Part shown: positions 1 through 6,682 of the stretch, in pieces
Position numbering within the stretch: position 1 is the first letter of the stretch
How the letters are laid out: every line of letters begins with the position of its first letter
Assembly (NCBI GenBank): GCA_947503365.1
Contig: CANNDT010000114.1
Location: 1 to 14,323, forward strand
Direction of reading: 5' to 3'
DNA from: CANNDT01 sp945876205
Lineage (GTDB): Bacteria > Acidobacteriota > Vicinamibacteria > Vicinamibacterales > UBA2999
Length of the DNA stretch: 14,323 nucleotides
Made by a program: the position numbers and the translations under genes
The notes under the pieces: generated by a model
What the model saw: only the letters and a program-made list of their open reading frames with translations
Database searches by the model: none
Told to the model about the DNA's origin: nothing

Positions 1-1
1 T

Positions 2-625
2 GTGCAAGACTTCTTCATGGCGGCTCCTTCTTGTGAGGCTTGCGCCTCGGGCTTAGACACCACTCGTGTATCACGAGCAGTGAGGAGCCGCCGCTTTCAA
101 TTTTCAACAGCTACTGGGACATCTCCCACTCGCCACAACGATTACATTAGAGAATTCCACTCCTTCATCCCGGCGGAGATCGCTGAGCAGAGCCAACGAC
201 TGGGGAAGGGGGATTTGCTCTTTGCGGGATCTGGCGAAACGGCCGAAGAGATTGGAAAATGTGTCGCGTTCTTGGGCGAGATGGAAGCCTATGCGGGTGG
301 TGACATCGTGATGCTGAGCCCGTCCGACCAGGATTCGCTGTTTCTCGGGTATCTACTGAACCACCCATCGGTTTCCACGCAGAAAGCCAGGATGGGTCAA
401 GGCGATGCCGTCGTTCACATCAGCGCCAGAAACCTCGCGCAGTTGCAGTTGCTGCTACCACCCCTTCCCGAACAGACTGCCATAGCTACGGTGCTCTCCG
501 ACATGGACGCGGAGATCGCCGCACTTGAGCAGCGCTGCGACAAGACCCGTGCCCTCAAGCAGGGCATGATGCAGGAACTGCTGACCGGGAAGACTCGGCT
601 GGTAAGAGCGGGCTCAAGCCGTTAG
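2..625 (+). CDS. hsdS: Type I restriction-modification specificity subunit HsdS, C-terminal part (5' partial, possibly disrupted)
   Basis: HsdS recognises the target DNA sequence and bridges the HsdM and HsdR subunits. Only the C-terminal half is recognisable. From residue 43 (TRHNDYIREF) it reads like the second target-recognition domain: a GDLLFAGSGET segment at about residues 70-80, AGGDIV near 98, GQGDAVVHIS near 133, then PPLPEQTAIA (about 153-162) and a long conserved helix ending ALKQGMMQELLTGK. Full HsdS proteins usually have about 400 residues; this frame has 207, and residues 1-40 do not resemble HsdS. The frame opens at the window edge (GTG at position 2), so the true start cannot be judged. 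An inverted-repeat structure lies at 19-92, and moving one base at about 125-127 would let upstream sequence read YWDIS directly before TRHNDY, close to the usual YGDIYTRHND. The gene may therefore be frameshifted or truncated rather than simply cut by the window edge. The family call is firm; intactness is doubtful. Confidence 0.85.
   Translation: MQDFFMAAPSCEACASGLDTTRVSRAVRSRRFQFSTATGTSPTRHNDYIREFHSFIPAEIAEQSQRLGKGDLLFAGSGETAEEIGKCVAFLGEMEAYAGGDIVMLSPSDQDSLFLGYLLNHPSVSTQKARMGQGDAVVHISARNLAQLQLLLPPLPEQTAIATVLSDMDAEIAALEQRCDKTRALKQGMMQELLTGKTRLVRAGSSR
19..92. repeat. Three-stem inverted-repeat (cloverleaf-like) element
   Basis: The outer arms pair perfectly over 10 bases (GGCGGCTCCT at 19-28 with AGGAGCCGCC at 83-92). 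Inside are two more hairpins: GAGGC/GCCTC (35-39 with 44-48, loop TTGC) and CTCGTG/CACGAG (63-68 with 72-77, loop TAT). The whole forms a compact three-way-junction fold about 74 bases long. It lacks the T-arm consensus of a tRNA and the core boxes of an integron attC site. It may be a REP- or MITE-like palindromic element lying at the damaged 5' end of hsdS, or a structured RNA. Its identity is unknown; the pairing itself is read directly from the sequence. Confidence 0.6.
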
Positions 626-651
626 CTTTTTCAGCTTTGGCTGCCTATACT
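622..651 (+). promoter_or_regulatory. Possible internal promoter for the toxin-antitoxin pair
   Basis: TATACT at 646-651 matches five of six bases of the sigma-70 -10 consensus. It lies in the short gap between the hsdS stop and the antitoxin start. The best -35 partner, TTAGCT at 622-627 with an 18-base spacer, matches only three of six, so this is tentative. If used, it would transcribe the antitoxin and toxin with a very short leader, independently of the upstream hsd genes. Confidence 0.3.
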
Positions 652-655
652 TTCC

Positions 656-660
656 GAAGG
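656..660 (+). promoter_or_regulatory. Ribosome binding site of the antitoxin
   Basis: GAAGG lies 8 bases before the ATG at 669, a normal spacing. It supports 669 as the antitoxin start. Confidence 0.55.
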
Positions 661-668
661 TCTGCAAA

Positions 669-869
669 ATGAGCATCAGGGCGGCATACGAGGACGGGGT
701 GTTCAAGCCCCTCGACACGGTCAAGGGGGCCACGCCAGGCAAGGTCTACACGGTGTTCTCGCAGGACGAACTCAGCGAACTCCGCGAGACGCTCGGCTGG
801 CTGACGGCCGCTGAAAAGAGCTTCGACTTCTGGGACAACGAGGAGGATGCCGTCTACGACACCCTATAA
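669..869 (+). CDS. Antitoxin of a PemK/MazF-type toxin-antitoxin pair (DUF104/AF2212-like N-terminus)
   Basis: A 66-residue protein preceding and overlapping a PemK/MazF toxin gene, the usual antitoxin-first order of type II systems. Residues 3-25 (IRAAYEDGVFKPLDTV onward) resemble the DUF104/AF2212-like antitoxin family, a short beta-rich DNA-binding-type domain. The acidic C-terminus (SFDFWDNEEDAVYDTL, about 51-66) is the kind of extended segment that occupies the toxin's RNA-binding groove in MazE-type partners. By analogy with the family it should neutralise the downstream toxin and, with it, repress their promoter; neither activity is shown here. The ATG at 669 has a GAAGG ribosome site 8 bases upstream. 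The gene sits between hsdS and hsdR, which is unusual for the core order of a type I system. Partner assignment rests mainly on position and length. Confidence 0.75.
   Translation: MSIRAAYEDGVFKPLDTVKGATPGKVYTVFSQDELSELRETLGWLTAAEKSFDFWDNEEDAVYDTL
841..846 (+). promoter_or_regulatory. Shine-Dalgarno sequence abutting the toxin start
   Basis: A full AGGAGG lies inside the antitoxin's last codons and ends immediately before the toxin ATG at 847, leaving no spacer. Such tight placement should initiate poorly on its own. No ATG, GTG or TTG lies in frame between 847 and the conserved RGDI motif, so 847 remains the best start and translation is probably coupled to the antitoxin. Confidence 0.5.
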
Positions 870-1197
870 GCGGGGAGACATCGTTCTCGTCCCGTTTCCT
901 TTTACCGATCTCACGTCCTCCAAGAGACGGCCCGCCCTCGTCATTTCACCCGACAGTTTCAACGCCCAGCAGCAGGATCTCGTGGTTGCCGCGATCACCT
1001 CCCAGGTCCCCGACACCACGGAGGCGCTGGTCTTGACATCGCGTGACTTCTCTTCGGGAACGCTGCCGAAGACCTCTCTCGTCAAGCCGAACAAATTGTT
1101 CACGATCCACTCCACGCTCGTGATCAGAAGAGTCGCGGTTCTCAAGAACGAGAAGGTAGAACGCGTTCTCGACACACTCCGCCTGTTCTTTTCGTAG
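847..1197 (+). CDS. PemK/MazF family endoribonuclease toxin
   Basis: A 116-residue protein of the usual PemK/MazF length. Members of this family cut mRNA in a sequence-specific manner and stop growth when the antitoxin decays. Visible hallmarks are RGDIVLVPFPFTD (residues 9-21), KRRPALVIS (26-34), the segment ending AAITSQ (48-53) with the conserved Ser/Thr, and KTSLVKPNKLFTI (75-87), matching the strand that lines the RNA-binding groove. The gene overlaps the antitoxin by 23 bases and ends 3 bases before the hsdR start, so all three are probably co-transcribed and coupled. The fold assignment is strong; the cleavage sequence cannot be read from the protein. In this setting the pair may help retain the restriction locus or act as a second line of phage defence, which is inference. 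Confidence 0.93.
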   Translation: MPSTTPYKRGDIVLVPFPFTDLTSSKRRPALVISPDSFNAQQQDLVVAAITSQVPDTTEALVLTSRDFSSGTLPKTSLVKPNKLFTIHSTLVIRRVAVLKNEKVERVLDTLRLFFS

Positions 1198-1200
1198 CGC

Positions 1201-4200
1201 ATGGACACGGTTGGCCAGATCGAGAGGAGGACGCAGCAGCGCGTCGTGAAGCTGTTTCGCGACACGCTTGGCTACGCCTACCTCGGCGATTGGACCGACC
1301 GCGCCGGCAACCGCAACGTCGAGGAAGACTTGTTGCGGCCGTTTCTCCGCGACCAGCAGGGCTACGACGAGGCGCTCATCACCCGGGCGCTCCATATCCT
1401 CAACAAGGCGGCGGGCGACACGAGCAGGAGCCTCTACGACCGCAACCGCGAGGTCTACGGCCTGCTGCGCTACGCCGTGAAAGTGAAGCCGGGCGTCGGC
1501 GACAACACGGTCGATGTCTGGCTTATCGACTGGGAGCATCCGGAGAGAAATCATTTCGCCATCGCCGAGGAAGTCACCGTCGCGGCCGCCGATCCCAGGG
1601 CCCACGGCAAACGCCCGGACGTCGTGCTCTACGTCAACGGCATCGCGCTCGGCATCCTCGAATTGAAGCGTTCGACGGTCTCAGTCGCTGAGGGCATTCG
1701 TCAGAACCTCGACAACCAGAAGAAGGAGTTCATTCAGCCTTTCTTCTCGACCCTGCAATGGTTGATGGCGGGCAACGACACGGAGGGGCTGCGCTACGCC
1801 ACCATCGATACGCCCGAGAAGTACTACCTGACGTGGAAGGAAGAGAGCTCAATCGAGAGCGCGCTGGATCGGGCCCTGACTCAGATGTGCGGCAAGGCGC
1901 GGTTCCTCGAGCTGGTCCACGACTTCATCGTCTTTGACGCTGGCGTCAAGAAGCTCTGCCGGCACAACCAGTACTTTGGCGTCCGCGCCGCGCAGGAACA
2001 CGTCAAGCGCCGCGAGGGCGGAATCATCTGGCATACCCAGGGCAGCGGCAAGAGCCTGGTGATGGTCTGGCTGACCAAGTGGATTCGCGAGCACGTGAAG
2101 AACGCCCGCGTCCTGCTCATCACCGACCGCACCGAACTCGATGAGCAGATCGAGAAGGTCTTCTTCGGAGTCAATGAGGAGATCTACCGCACGCAGAGCG
2201 GTGCGGACCTGATCGCGAAACTGAACGCGACGACGCCCTGGCTGATGTGTTCGCTGGTCCACAAGTTCGGAGGCAGGGAAGACGGCGAGGAAGTGGGCGA
2301 TATTCCGGGTTATATCGAGGAAGTCAAGAAGGCGCTGCCCGTGGGCTTTTCGGCCAAGGGCAACCTCTTCGTCTTCGTGGACGAATGCCATCGGACGCAG
2401 TCGGGTGAGCTGCACAAGGCGATGAAGACGATTGTGCCGAACGCGGTGTTCATCGGCTTCACGGGCACGCCGCTCCTCAAGGCGGACAAGAAGCGGAGCA
2501 TCGAGATCTTCGGCGGCTACATCCATACGTACAAGTTCGATGAAGCGGTGAAAGACAAGGTCGTGCTCGACCTGCGCTACGAAGCGCGCGACATCGACCA
2601 GCGCATCACCTCGCAGGCGAAGATCGACCAGTGGTTCGAGGCCAGCACCAAGGGGCTCACCAATCTTGCGAAGGCTCAACTCAAGCAGCGTTGGGGCACC
2701 ATGCAGAAGGTGCTGTCCAGCCAGTCGCGACTCGGCCAGATCGTCGCCGACATCCTCATGGATATGGCCACGCGCGATCGCCTCAGCAGCGGACACGGCA
2801 ACGCGCTGCTGGTCGCTGGCAGCATTTACGAGGCGTGCAAATTCTACGATCTGTTCGACAAGACCAACCTCAAAGGCAAATGCGCCATCGTCACGTCCTA
2901 CACACCATCGACGGCCGATATCAAGGGCGAGGCAAGCGGCGACGGTGACACCGACAACATCGAGAAGTACAACACCTACCGGCAGATGCTGGCCGATTGG
3001 TTCAACCAGGCCCCCGAAGACGCCGTCAAGCGTGTGGAGGAGTTCGAGACAGCGGCGAAGAAGCGATTCATCAAAGAGCCCGGACAGCTCAAGCTGCTCA
3101 TCGTCGTGGACAAGCTGCTCACCGGTTTCGACGCGCCTCCCGCCACCGTTCTTTACATCGACAAACAGATGCGCGACCACGGCCTGTTCCAGGCCATTTG
3201 CCGTGTGAACCGGCTGGACGGCGACGACAAGGAGTACGGCTACATCGTCGACTACAAGGACTTGTTCCGCAGCCTTGAAGGCGCCGTGCACGACTACACG
3301 TCTGGTGCGTTCGACGGCTACGACCAGGAAGACGTGGCGGGGCTACTCGAAGACCGCCTCGGTAAGGCGCGCGCGCGATTGGAGGAAGCCCTCGAGACGG
3401 TGCGTGCGCTGTGCGAGCTGGTCGAGCCGCCGAAGGATCAGCAGGCCTACTTCCGGTACTTCTCCTCAAAAGACCACGGCAATGCCTCGCAACTCAAGGC
3501 CAACGAGCAGCAGCGGCTGTCGCTCTATACCCTGACCGCCGCGCTCGTCCGCGCCTACGCCGACCTGGCCAACGAGATGGCCGAAGCAGGCTACACCCCG
3601 GCGGCGGCAGCAGCGATCAAGAAGGACGTCGCGTTCTATGAGAACTTGCGCAACGAGGTAAAGCTGCACAGCGGCGACGCCATCGATCTCAAGCGGCACG
3701 AGCCGGCGATGCGGCACCTGATCGACACGTACATCCAGGCCGAGGCCAGCGAGAAGGTGTCGGCGTTCGACGATCTATCGCTCGTCCAACTCATCGTCGA
3801 GCGCGGCGTCGACGCCGTGAACGCGATGCCAGGCGGCATCCGCAGGAGCCAGGGCGCCGTGGCGGAAACCATCGAGAACAACGTCCGCAGGCTGATCATC
3901 GACGAGTCGCCCATCAACCCGAAGTACTACGAGAGGATGTCGCTGCTGCTCGACGCTCTGATCGCCCAGCGCAAACAGGAAGCGCTCGACTATGCAGTCT
4001 ACCTGGCCAAGATCGTCGAGCTGACAAGGCAGGCGAAGAGCGGGCCAGCGGCCGCCGCTTATCCATCAGCGCTTGATACTCCCGCCAGGCGGGCACTGTA
4101 TGACAACCTGGGGAAGCACGAGGCCCTCGCGTTGGCCGTGGACGCCGCGGTTCGAGACAGCCGTCAGGACGATTGGCGCAACAACTCTTTCAAGGTGAAG

Positions 4201-4362
4201 AGGGTGAGGAATGCCATCCGAGAGCCACTCCTCAGCGACATGGCGATGTTGTCAGGATCGACTGCCACGACGGTTACGCGCGAGCACCGAGTCGCGGAGG
4301 CGAAGCTCGAGGAACTGGTGGACCAGGTTCTAAACCTGGTTCAGAACCAACATGAATACTGA
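1201..4362 (+). CDS. hsdR: Type I restriction endonuclease, motor/nuclease subunit HsdR
   Basis: The R subunit translocates DNA with ATP hydrolysis and cuts it when the HsdS-specified site is unmethylated. At 1053 residues it is full length. The N-terminal PD-(D/E)xK nuclease is seen as RPDVVLY (Asp140) followed by ELK (Glu154, Lys156). The superfamily 2 motor follows: Walker A GSGKS (281-285), Walker B DECH (394-397), motif III FTGTP (420-424), then LLTGFDAP (639-646) and QAICRVNR (664-671) with the arginines of motif VI. The C-terminal third is helical and would dock on the methyltransferase. All catalytic residues looked for are present, so it appears intact. ATG at 1201 follows the toxin stop by 3 bases and has no clear ribosome site, suggesting coupled translation. 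Its partner hsdM lies outside the window, probably upstream of hsdS. Activity depends on a working HsdS, which is in doubt here. Confidence 0.97.
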   Translation: MDTVGQIERRTQQRVVKLFRDTLGYAYLGDWTDRAGNRNVEEDLLRPFLRDQQGYDEALITRALHILNKAAGDTSRSLYDRNREVYGLLRYAVKVKPGVGDNTVDVWLIDWEHPERNHFAIAEEVTVAAADPRAHGKRPDVVLYVNGIALGILELKRSTVSVAEGIRQNLDNQKKEFIQPFFSTLQWLMAGNDTEGLRYATIDTPEKYYLTWKEESSIESALDRALTQMCGKARFLELVHDFIVFDAGVKKLCRHNQYFGVRAAQEHVKRREGGIIWHTQGSGKSLVMVWLTKWIREHVKNARVLLITDRTELDEQIEKVFFGVNEEIYRTQSGADLIAKLNATTPWLMCSLVHKFGGREDGEEVGDIPGYIEEVKKALPVGFSAKGNLFVFVDECHRTQSGELHKAMKTIVPNAVFIGFTGTPLLKADKKRSIEIFGGYIHTYKFDEAVKDKVVLDLRYEARDIDQRITSQAKIDQWFEASTKGLTNLAKAQLKQRWGTMQKVLSSQSRLGQIVADILMDMATRDRLSSGHGNALLVAGSIYEACKFYDLFDKTNLKGKCAIVTSYTPSTADIKGEASGDGDTDNIEKYNTYRQMLADWFNQAPEDAVKRVEEFETAAKKRFIKEPGQLKLLIVVDKLLTGFDAPPATVLYIDKQMRDHGLFQAICRVNRLDGDDKEYGYIVDYKDLFRSLEGAVHDYTSGAFDGYDQEDVAGLLEDRLGKARARLEEALETVRALCELVEPPKDQQAYFRYFSSKDHGNASQLKANEQQRLSLYTLTAALVRAYADLANEMAEAGYTPAAAAAIKKDVAFYENLRNEVKLHSGDAIDLKRHEPAMRHLIDTYIQAEASEKVSAFDDLSLVQLIVERGVDAVNAMPGGIRRSQGAVAETIENNVRRLIIDESPINPKYYERMSLLLDALIAQRKQEALDYAVYLAKIVELTRQAKSGPAAAAYPSALDTPARRALYDNLGKHEALALAVDAAVRDSRQDDWRNNSFKVKRVRNAIREPLLSDMAMLSGSTATTVTREHRVAEAKLEELVDQVLNLVQNQHEY

Positions 4363-5080
4363 GCACCGCCGGATCGTCGTTGGCGGCCTGCAGGTTCAGA
4401 TCGTTCGCAAGGGAATCAAGAACCTGCATCTCGGCGTCTACCCGCCGAATGGTCGCGTTCGCGTGGCCGCGCCGCTGGCGGTCTCGGACCATGCGGTGCG
4501 CCTCGCCGTCGTGCGCAAGCTTGGATGGATCAAGCGCCAGCGCGCCAAATTCGCCGACCAGGCGCGCCAGTCGCGGCGGGAGCTGGTCAGCGGGGAAACC
4601 CACCACTTTCTGGGGCGAACGTATCGCCTGAGCGTAGTCGAGCATCGTGGGCCAAGCCGGGTCGTGTTGCGCGGTCGAGCGACCCTCGAGCTATGGACTC
4701 GACCCGGGTCGGCTGCAAGTACCCGCGATCGGGTGTTGCAGCGTTGGTACCGTGACCGTCTCTGCGAGTTGGTCCCGCCGCTTTTGGCAAAGTGGGAGCC
4801 GGCGATAGGGGTTTATGCCGCCGACTGGCGTATCAGGAAAATGAAGACCAAATGGGGCGCGTGCAGCGTGGATGCCCGTCGAATCTGGCTGAATCTGGAA
4901 CTTGCGAAGAAGCCCGCGCGGTGCCTCGAGTACCTGGTTGTACACGAGCTCGTTCACCTGATCGAGCGGCGCCACAACGATCGCTTTACGCGCCTGATGG
5001 ACACGCACCTCCCGCTGTGGCGGCAGCGTCGCGACGAATTGAACTCCGAACCGCTCGCACAGACAAACTGGAGCTATTGA
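4352..5080 (+). CDS. YgjP-type (SprT/M48-like) zinc metallopeptidase
   Basis: A 242-residue protein of the YgjP-like (PF01863, formerly DUF45) family, often annotated as an M48 or SprT-like metallopeptidase. The C-terminal catalytic part carries the family signature KTKWGACS and then HELVH (198-202), supplying two zinc-ligand histidines and the catalytic glutamate. His208 in the following ERRHND segment is the likely third ligand. The N-terminal ~150 residues are a basic beta-rich region of unknown role. There is no signal peptide or membrane segment, so it should be cytoplasmic. It starts 11 bases inside the end of hsdR, which points to coupled expression. Genes of this family are frequently found directly after hsdR in type I restriction loci; the substrate is not known and a role in controlling or processing the R-M complex is inference. 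Confidence 0.9.
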   Translation: MNTEHRRIVVGGLQVQIVRKGIKNLHLGVYPPNGRVRVAAPLAVSDHAVRLAVVRKLGWIKRQRAKFADQARQSRRELVSGETHHFLGRTYRLSVVEHRGPSRVVLRGRATLELWTRPGSAASTRDRVLQRWYRDRLCELVPPLLAKWEPAIGVYAADWRIRKMKTKWGACSVDARRIWLNLELAKKPARCLEYLVVHELVHLIERRHNDRFTRLMDTHLPLWRQRRDELNSEPLAQTNWSY

Positions 5081-5082
5081 AG

Positions 5083-5106
5083 CCTCCGTGTCTCTGTGTC
5101 TCCGTG
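5083..5106 (+). repeat. Three tandem 8-base units (consensus TCTCCGTG) in the convergent gap
   Basis: CCTCCGTG, TCTCTGTG and TCTCCGTG follow one another without a gap, with one mismatch each in the first and second unit. They lie between the stops of the peptidase gene and the oppositely oriented SirB1-like gene. Similar CTCTGTGTCTCCGTGG-like strings recur between genes in many environmental bacteria as I recall, but their role is unknown to me. No strong hairpin or T-run terminator accompanies them. Confidence 0.55.
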
Positions 5107-5129
5107 GCCCGTGGCAGTGAAAGTTGCCG

Positions 5130-6005
5130 CTAGTTAAGCGCCGCGACGCGGCGGCGCAGGGTCTTTACGTGTTCCCAGATCTGCTGGTGTTCTTCCCGCG
5201 CTTCCTTGTCCAGGTCGCTCATGCTGGCGAGCTTCAGGTAGGTCTGCAGGTCGCGGAGCGCGGCGGTGACGTCGTTCAGGTGGTAGGCGAGCAGCCCGCG
5301 GTCGCGCAGCTCGCTGAGCGCCGAGGGCGTCAGCGCGAGGAGCAGCTCGGTCACGTCGCGTGCCTGGGGAAACGAGCGCATGTGCACGTAGATGCGCTTC
5401 AGGTTGAGCAGCATCCGCACTACGATCTGCGGCCGCGTGGCGGGCGCCAGCAGCGACTTGTTGAACGCGACCTCCGAGCCAACGTGCTTTTGCAGCAGCA
5501 GGCGGCAGTCGTGCTCCGAGAGCTGTGCGCCGGCGTGGAACGGATCGATGATCAGTCCGCTGCCGCGTGTCGAGACGTCTGGGCACCGCACCAGGAAATG
5601 CCCCGGGAAGTTGATCCCATCGATCTGCAGGCCGGCCCGGTGTCCGACTTCCATGTAGACCAGCGACAGCGTGATCGGAATGCCGGTCCGGCGTTCGAGT
5701 ACCTCGTTGAGGCAGCTGTTGCGTGGATCCTCGTACCGCTCGCGGTTGCCCACGAAGCGCTGATCGTCAAAGAGGTAGCGGTTGAAGGCCCTGATGCAGG
5801 AGGCGGTGGAGGCGTCGCCCGTTTCGTCGACGTGGCGCTCGATGCAGCGGTGCGCGGCGTCGCCCATGGCATCGAGCCGGGCAAGGTAGCGTTCGGCGTC
5901 AAGCCGGGGATATTCGATGCGCGCGATGACCAGGGCCGCCGCCGCGAGCCCGGTGCCCGGCGCGTTGGACGCGGCGGTTAAGGAGTCGACGAGGTCTTTG
6001 CGCAT
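5130..6005 (-). CDS. SirB1-like transglutaminase-fold/TPR protein
   Basis: A 291-residue cytoplasmic protein of the SirB1 family (Transglut_core2 domain followed by TPR-like helices). The central part shows the expected papain-like triad: Cys98 in the NSCLNEVLERRTGIPITLS segment, His136 in FPGHFLV and Asp154 in IIDPFHAG. The C-terminal third (about 195-265) is helical and TPR-like, with LKRIYVHMRSFPQA and a second helix pair around LLAYHLNDVTAALRDL. The family is widespread but its reaction is not established; the name comes from a gene near a Salmonella virulence regulator, and no such link is implied here. It is the last gene of the minus-strand block; its ATG lies 28 bases inside the preceding HAD gene, indicating coupling. 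A GGA six bases before the ATG is a weak ribosome site. It ends with TAG, 49 bases from the converging peptidase gene. Confidence 0.85.
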   Translation of the reverse strand: MRKDLVDSLTAASNAPGTGLAAAALVIARIEYPRLDAERYLARLDAMGDAAHRCIERHVDETGDASTASCIRAFNRYLFDDQRFVGNRERYEDPRNSCLNEVLERRTGIPITLSLVYMEVGHRAGLQIDGINFPGHFLVRCPDVSTRGSGLIIDPFHAGAQLSEHDCRLLLQKHVGSEVAFNKSLLAPATRPQIVVRMLLNLKRIYVHMRSFPQARDVTELLLALTPSALSELRDRGLLAYHLNDVTAALRDLQTYLKLASMSDLDKEAREEHQQIWEHVKTLRRRVAALN

Positions 6006-6682
6006 AGACGATCCAGCGCGGGAACCGTGAGCTCGTTCAAGCCGCCCACGACCAGCTCGGCGGCCACCAGTTCGTCAGCGCCGTAGCTGTTCGTGACCCC
6101 GACACAGCGTAACCCGGCTCCCCTGGCGGATTCGAGTCCCCACTTCGAATCCTCTATCGCCACGCATTTCTTCGAATCGAGATCGCGCCCCGTCTTGCGG
6201 CGGAGCTGCTCAAATGCCAGGAGGTACGGCGCGGGCGAGGGCTTGCTCTCAGGTGTGTCGCCGGCCGCGACGATGGTCATGAAGAGCTCGCTCACGCCGG
6301 CAGCCTCGACGACCTCGAGGATCTCGTGACGCATGGCGCCGGACGCAATGGCGATCGGCACCTCGTCGGCCGCCGCGCGAATGAACTCCACCGCGCCTGG
6401 AAAGAGGATCGCTCCGCGCTGGAGCAGTTCCTGCAGCATCGTGCCCTTGCGCGCCACCAGCGCCGTGACATGCCGGTCGGTCATCGCGATGCCGCGGTCG
6501 CGCGCCACCGCCTGGAACATCCCCACGTCGTCGTATCCCAGGTACTTCGAGTAGTAGTCGTCGGCGCTGAGGGTGACGCCGTCTTCCGCCAGCGCGCGCT
6601 GGAAGGCCGTGAGATGCAGCGGCTCGCTGTCGGCAATCACGCCGTCGAAATCAAAGACGATCGCCTGCAGGGCGGACGTCAT
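5978..6682 (-). CDS. HAD-superfamily phosphatase (beta-phosphoglucomutase/phosphoglycolate phosphatase-like)
   Basis: A 234-residue HAD hydrolase with all four motifs: FDFDG (nucleophile Asp11, acid Asp13), Ser114 in IAIASGAMR, Lys147 in ESKPSPAPY and the acidic pair Glu177-Asp178 in AIEDSKWGLESA. The helical cap between residues about 17 and 90 is the type found in beta-phosphoglucomutase, phosphoglycolate phosphatase and related sugar-phosphate phosphatases. The substrate cannot be told from sequence. I chose the ATG at 6682, which overlaps the DUF1684 stop in an ATGA arrangement and gives 11 residues up to the catalytic Asp. A longer reading from 6751 adds 23 residues that are a shadow of the DUF1684 gene and match nothing in HAD proteins. 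It sits in the downstream part of the beta-oxidation operon, with no obvious biochemical link to it. Confidence 0.92.
   Translation of the reverse strand: MTSALQAIVFDFDGVIADSEPLHLTAFQRALAEDGVTLSADDYYSKYLGYDDVGMFQAVARDRGIAMTDRHVTALVARKGTMLQELLQRGAILFPGAVEFIRAAADEVPIAIASGAMRHEILEVVEAAGVSELFMTIVAAGDTPESKPSPAPYLLAFEQLRRKTGRDLDSKKCVAIEDSKWGLESARGAGLRCVGVTNSYGADELVAAELVVGGLNELTVPALDRLCAKTSSTP

Noticed and set aside
19..92. tRNA gene or integron attC site at the left edge
   Set aside because: The length and stems are suggestive, but the T-loop consensus and normal acceptor/D-arm pattern are missing, and the GTTRRRY/RYYYAAC core boxes of attC are absent.
1849..3291. 480-codon open frame on the minus strand inside hsdR
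   Set aside because: It lies opposite a clearly coding frame with all helicase motifs; its Val/Asp/Leu-rich translation is the typical antisense shadow of a GC-rich gene.
5107..5129. Rho-independent terminator between the converging genes
   Set aside because: The only stem (GGCAG with TTGCC, 5113-5117 and 5124-5128) is short and includes a G-T pair, and there is no T-run on either side.
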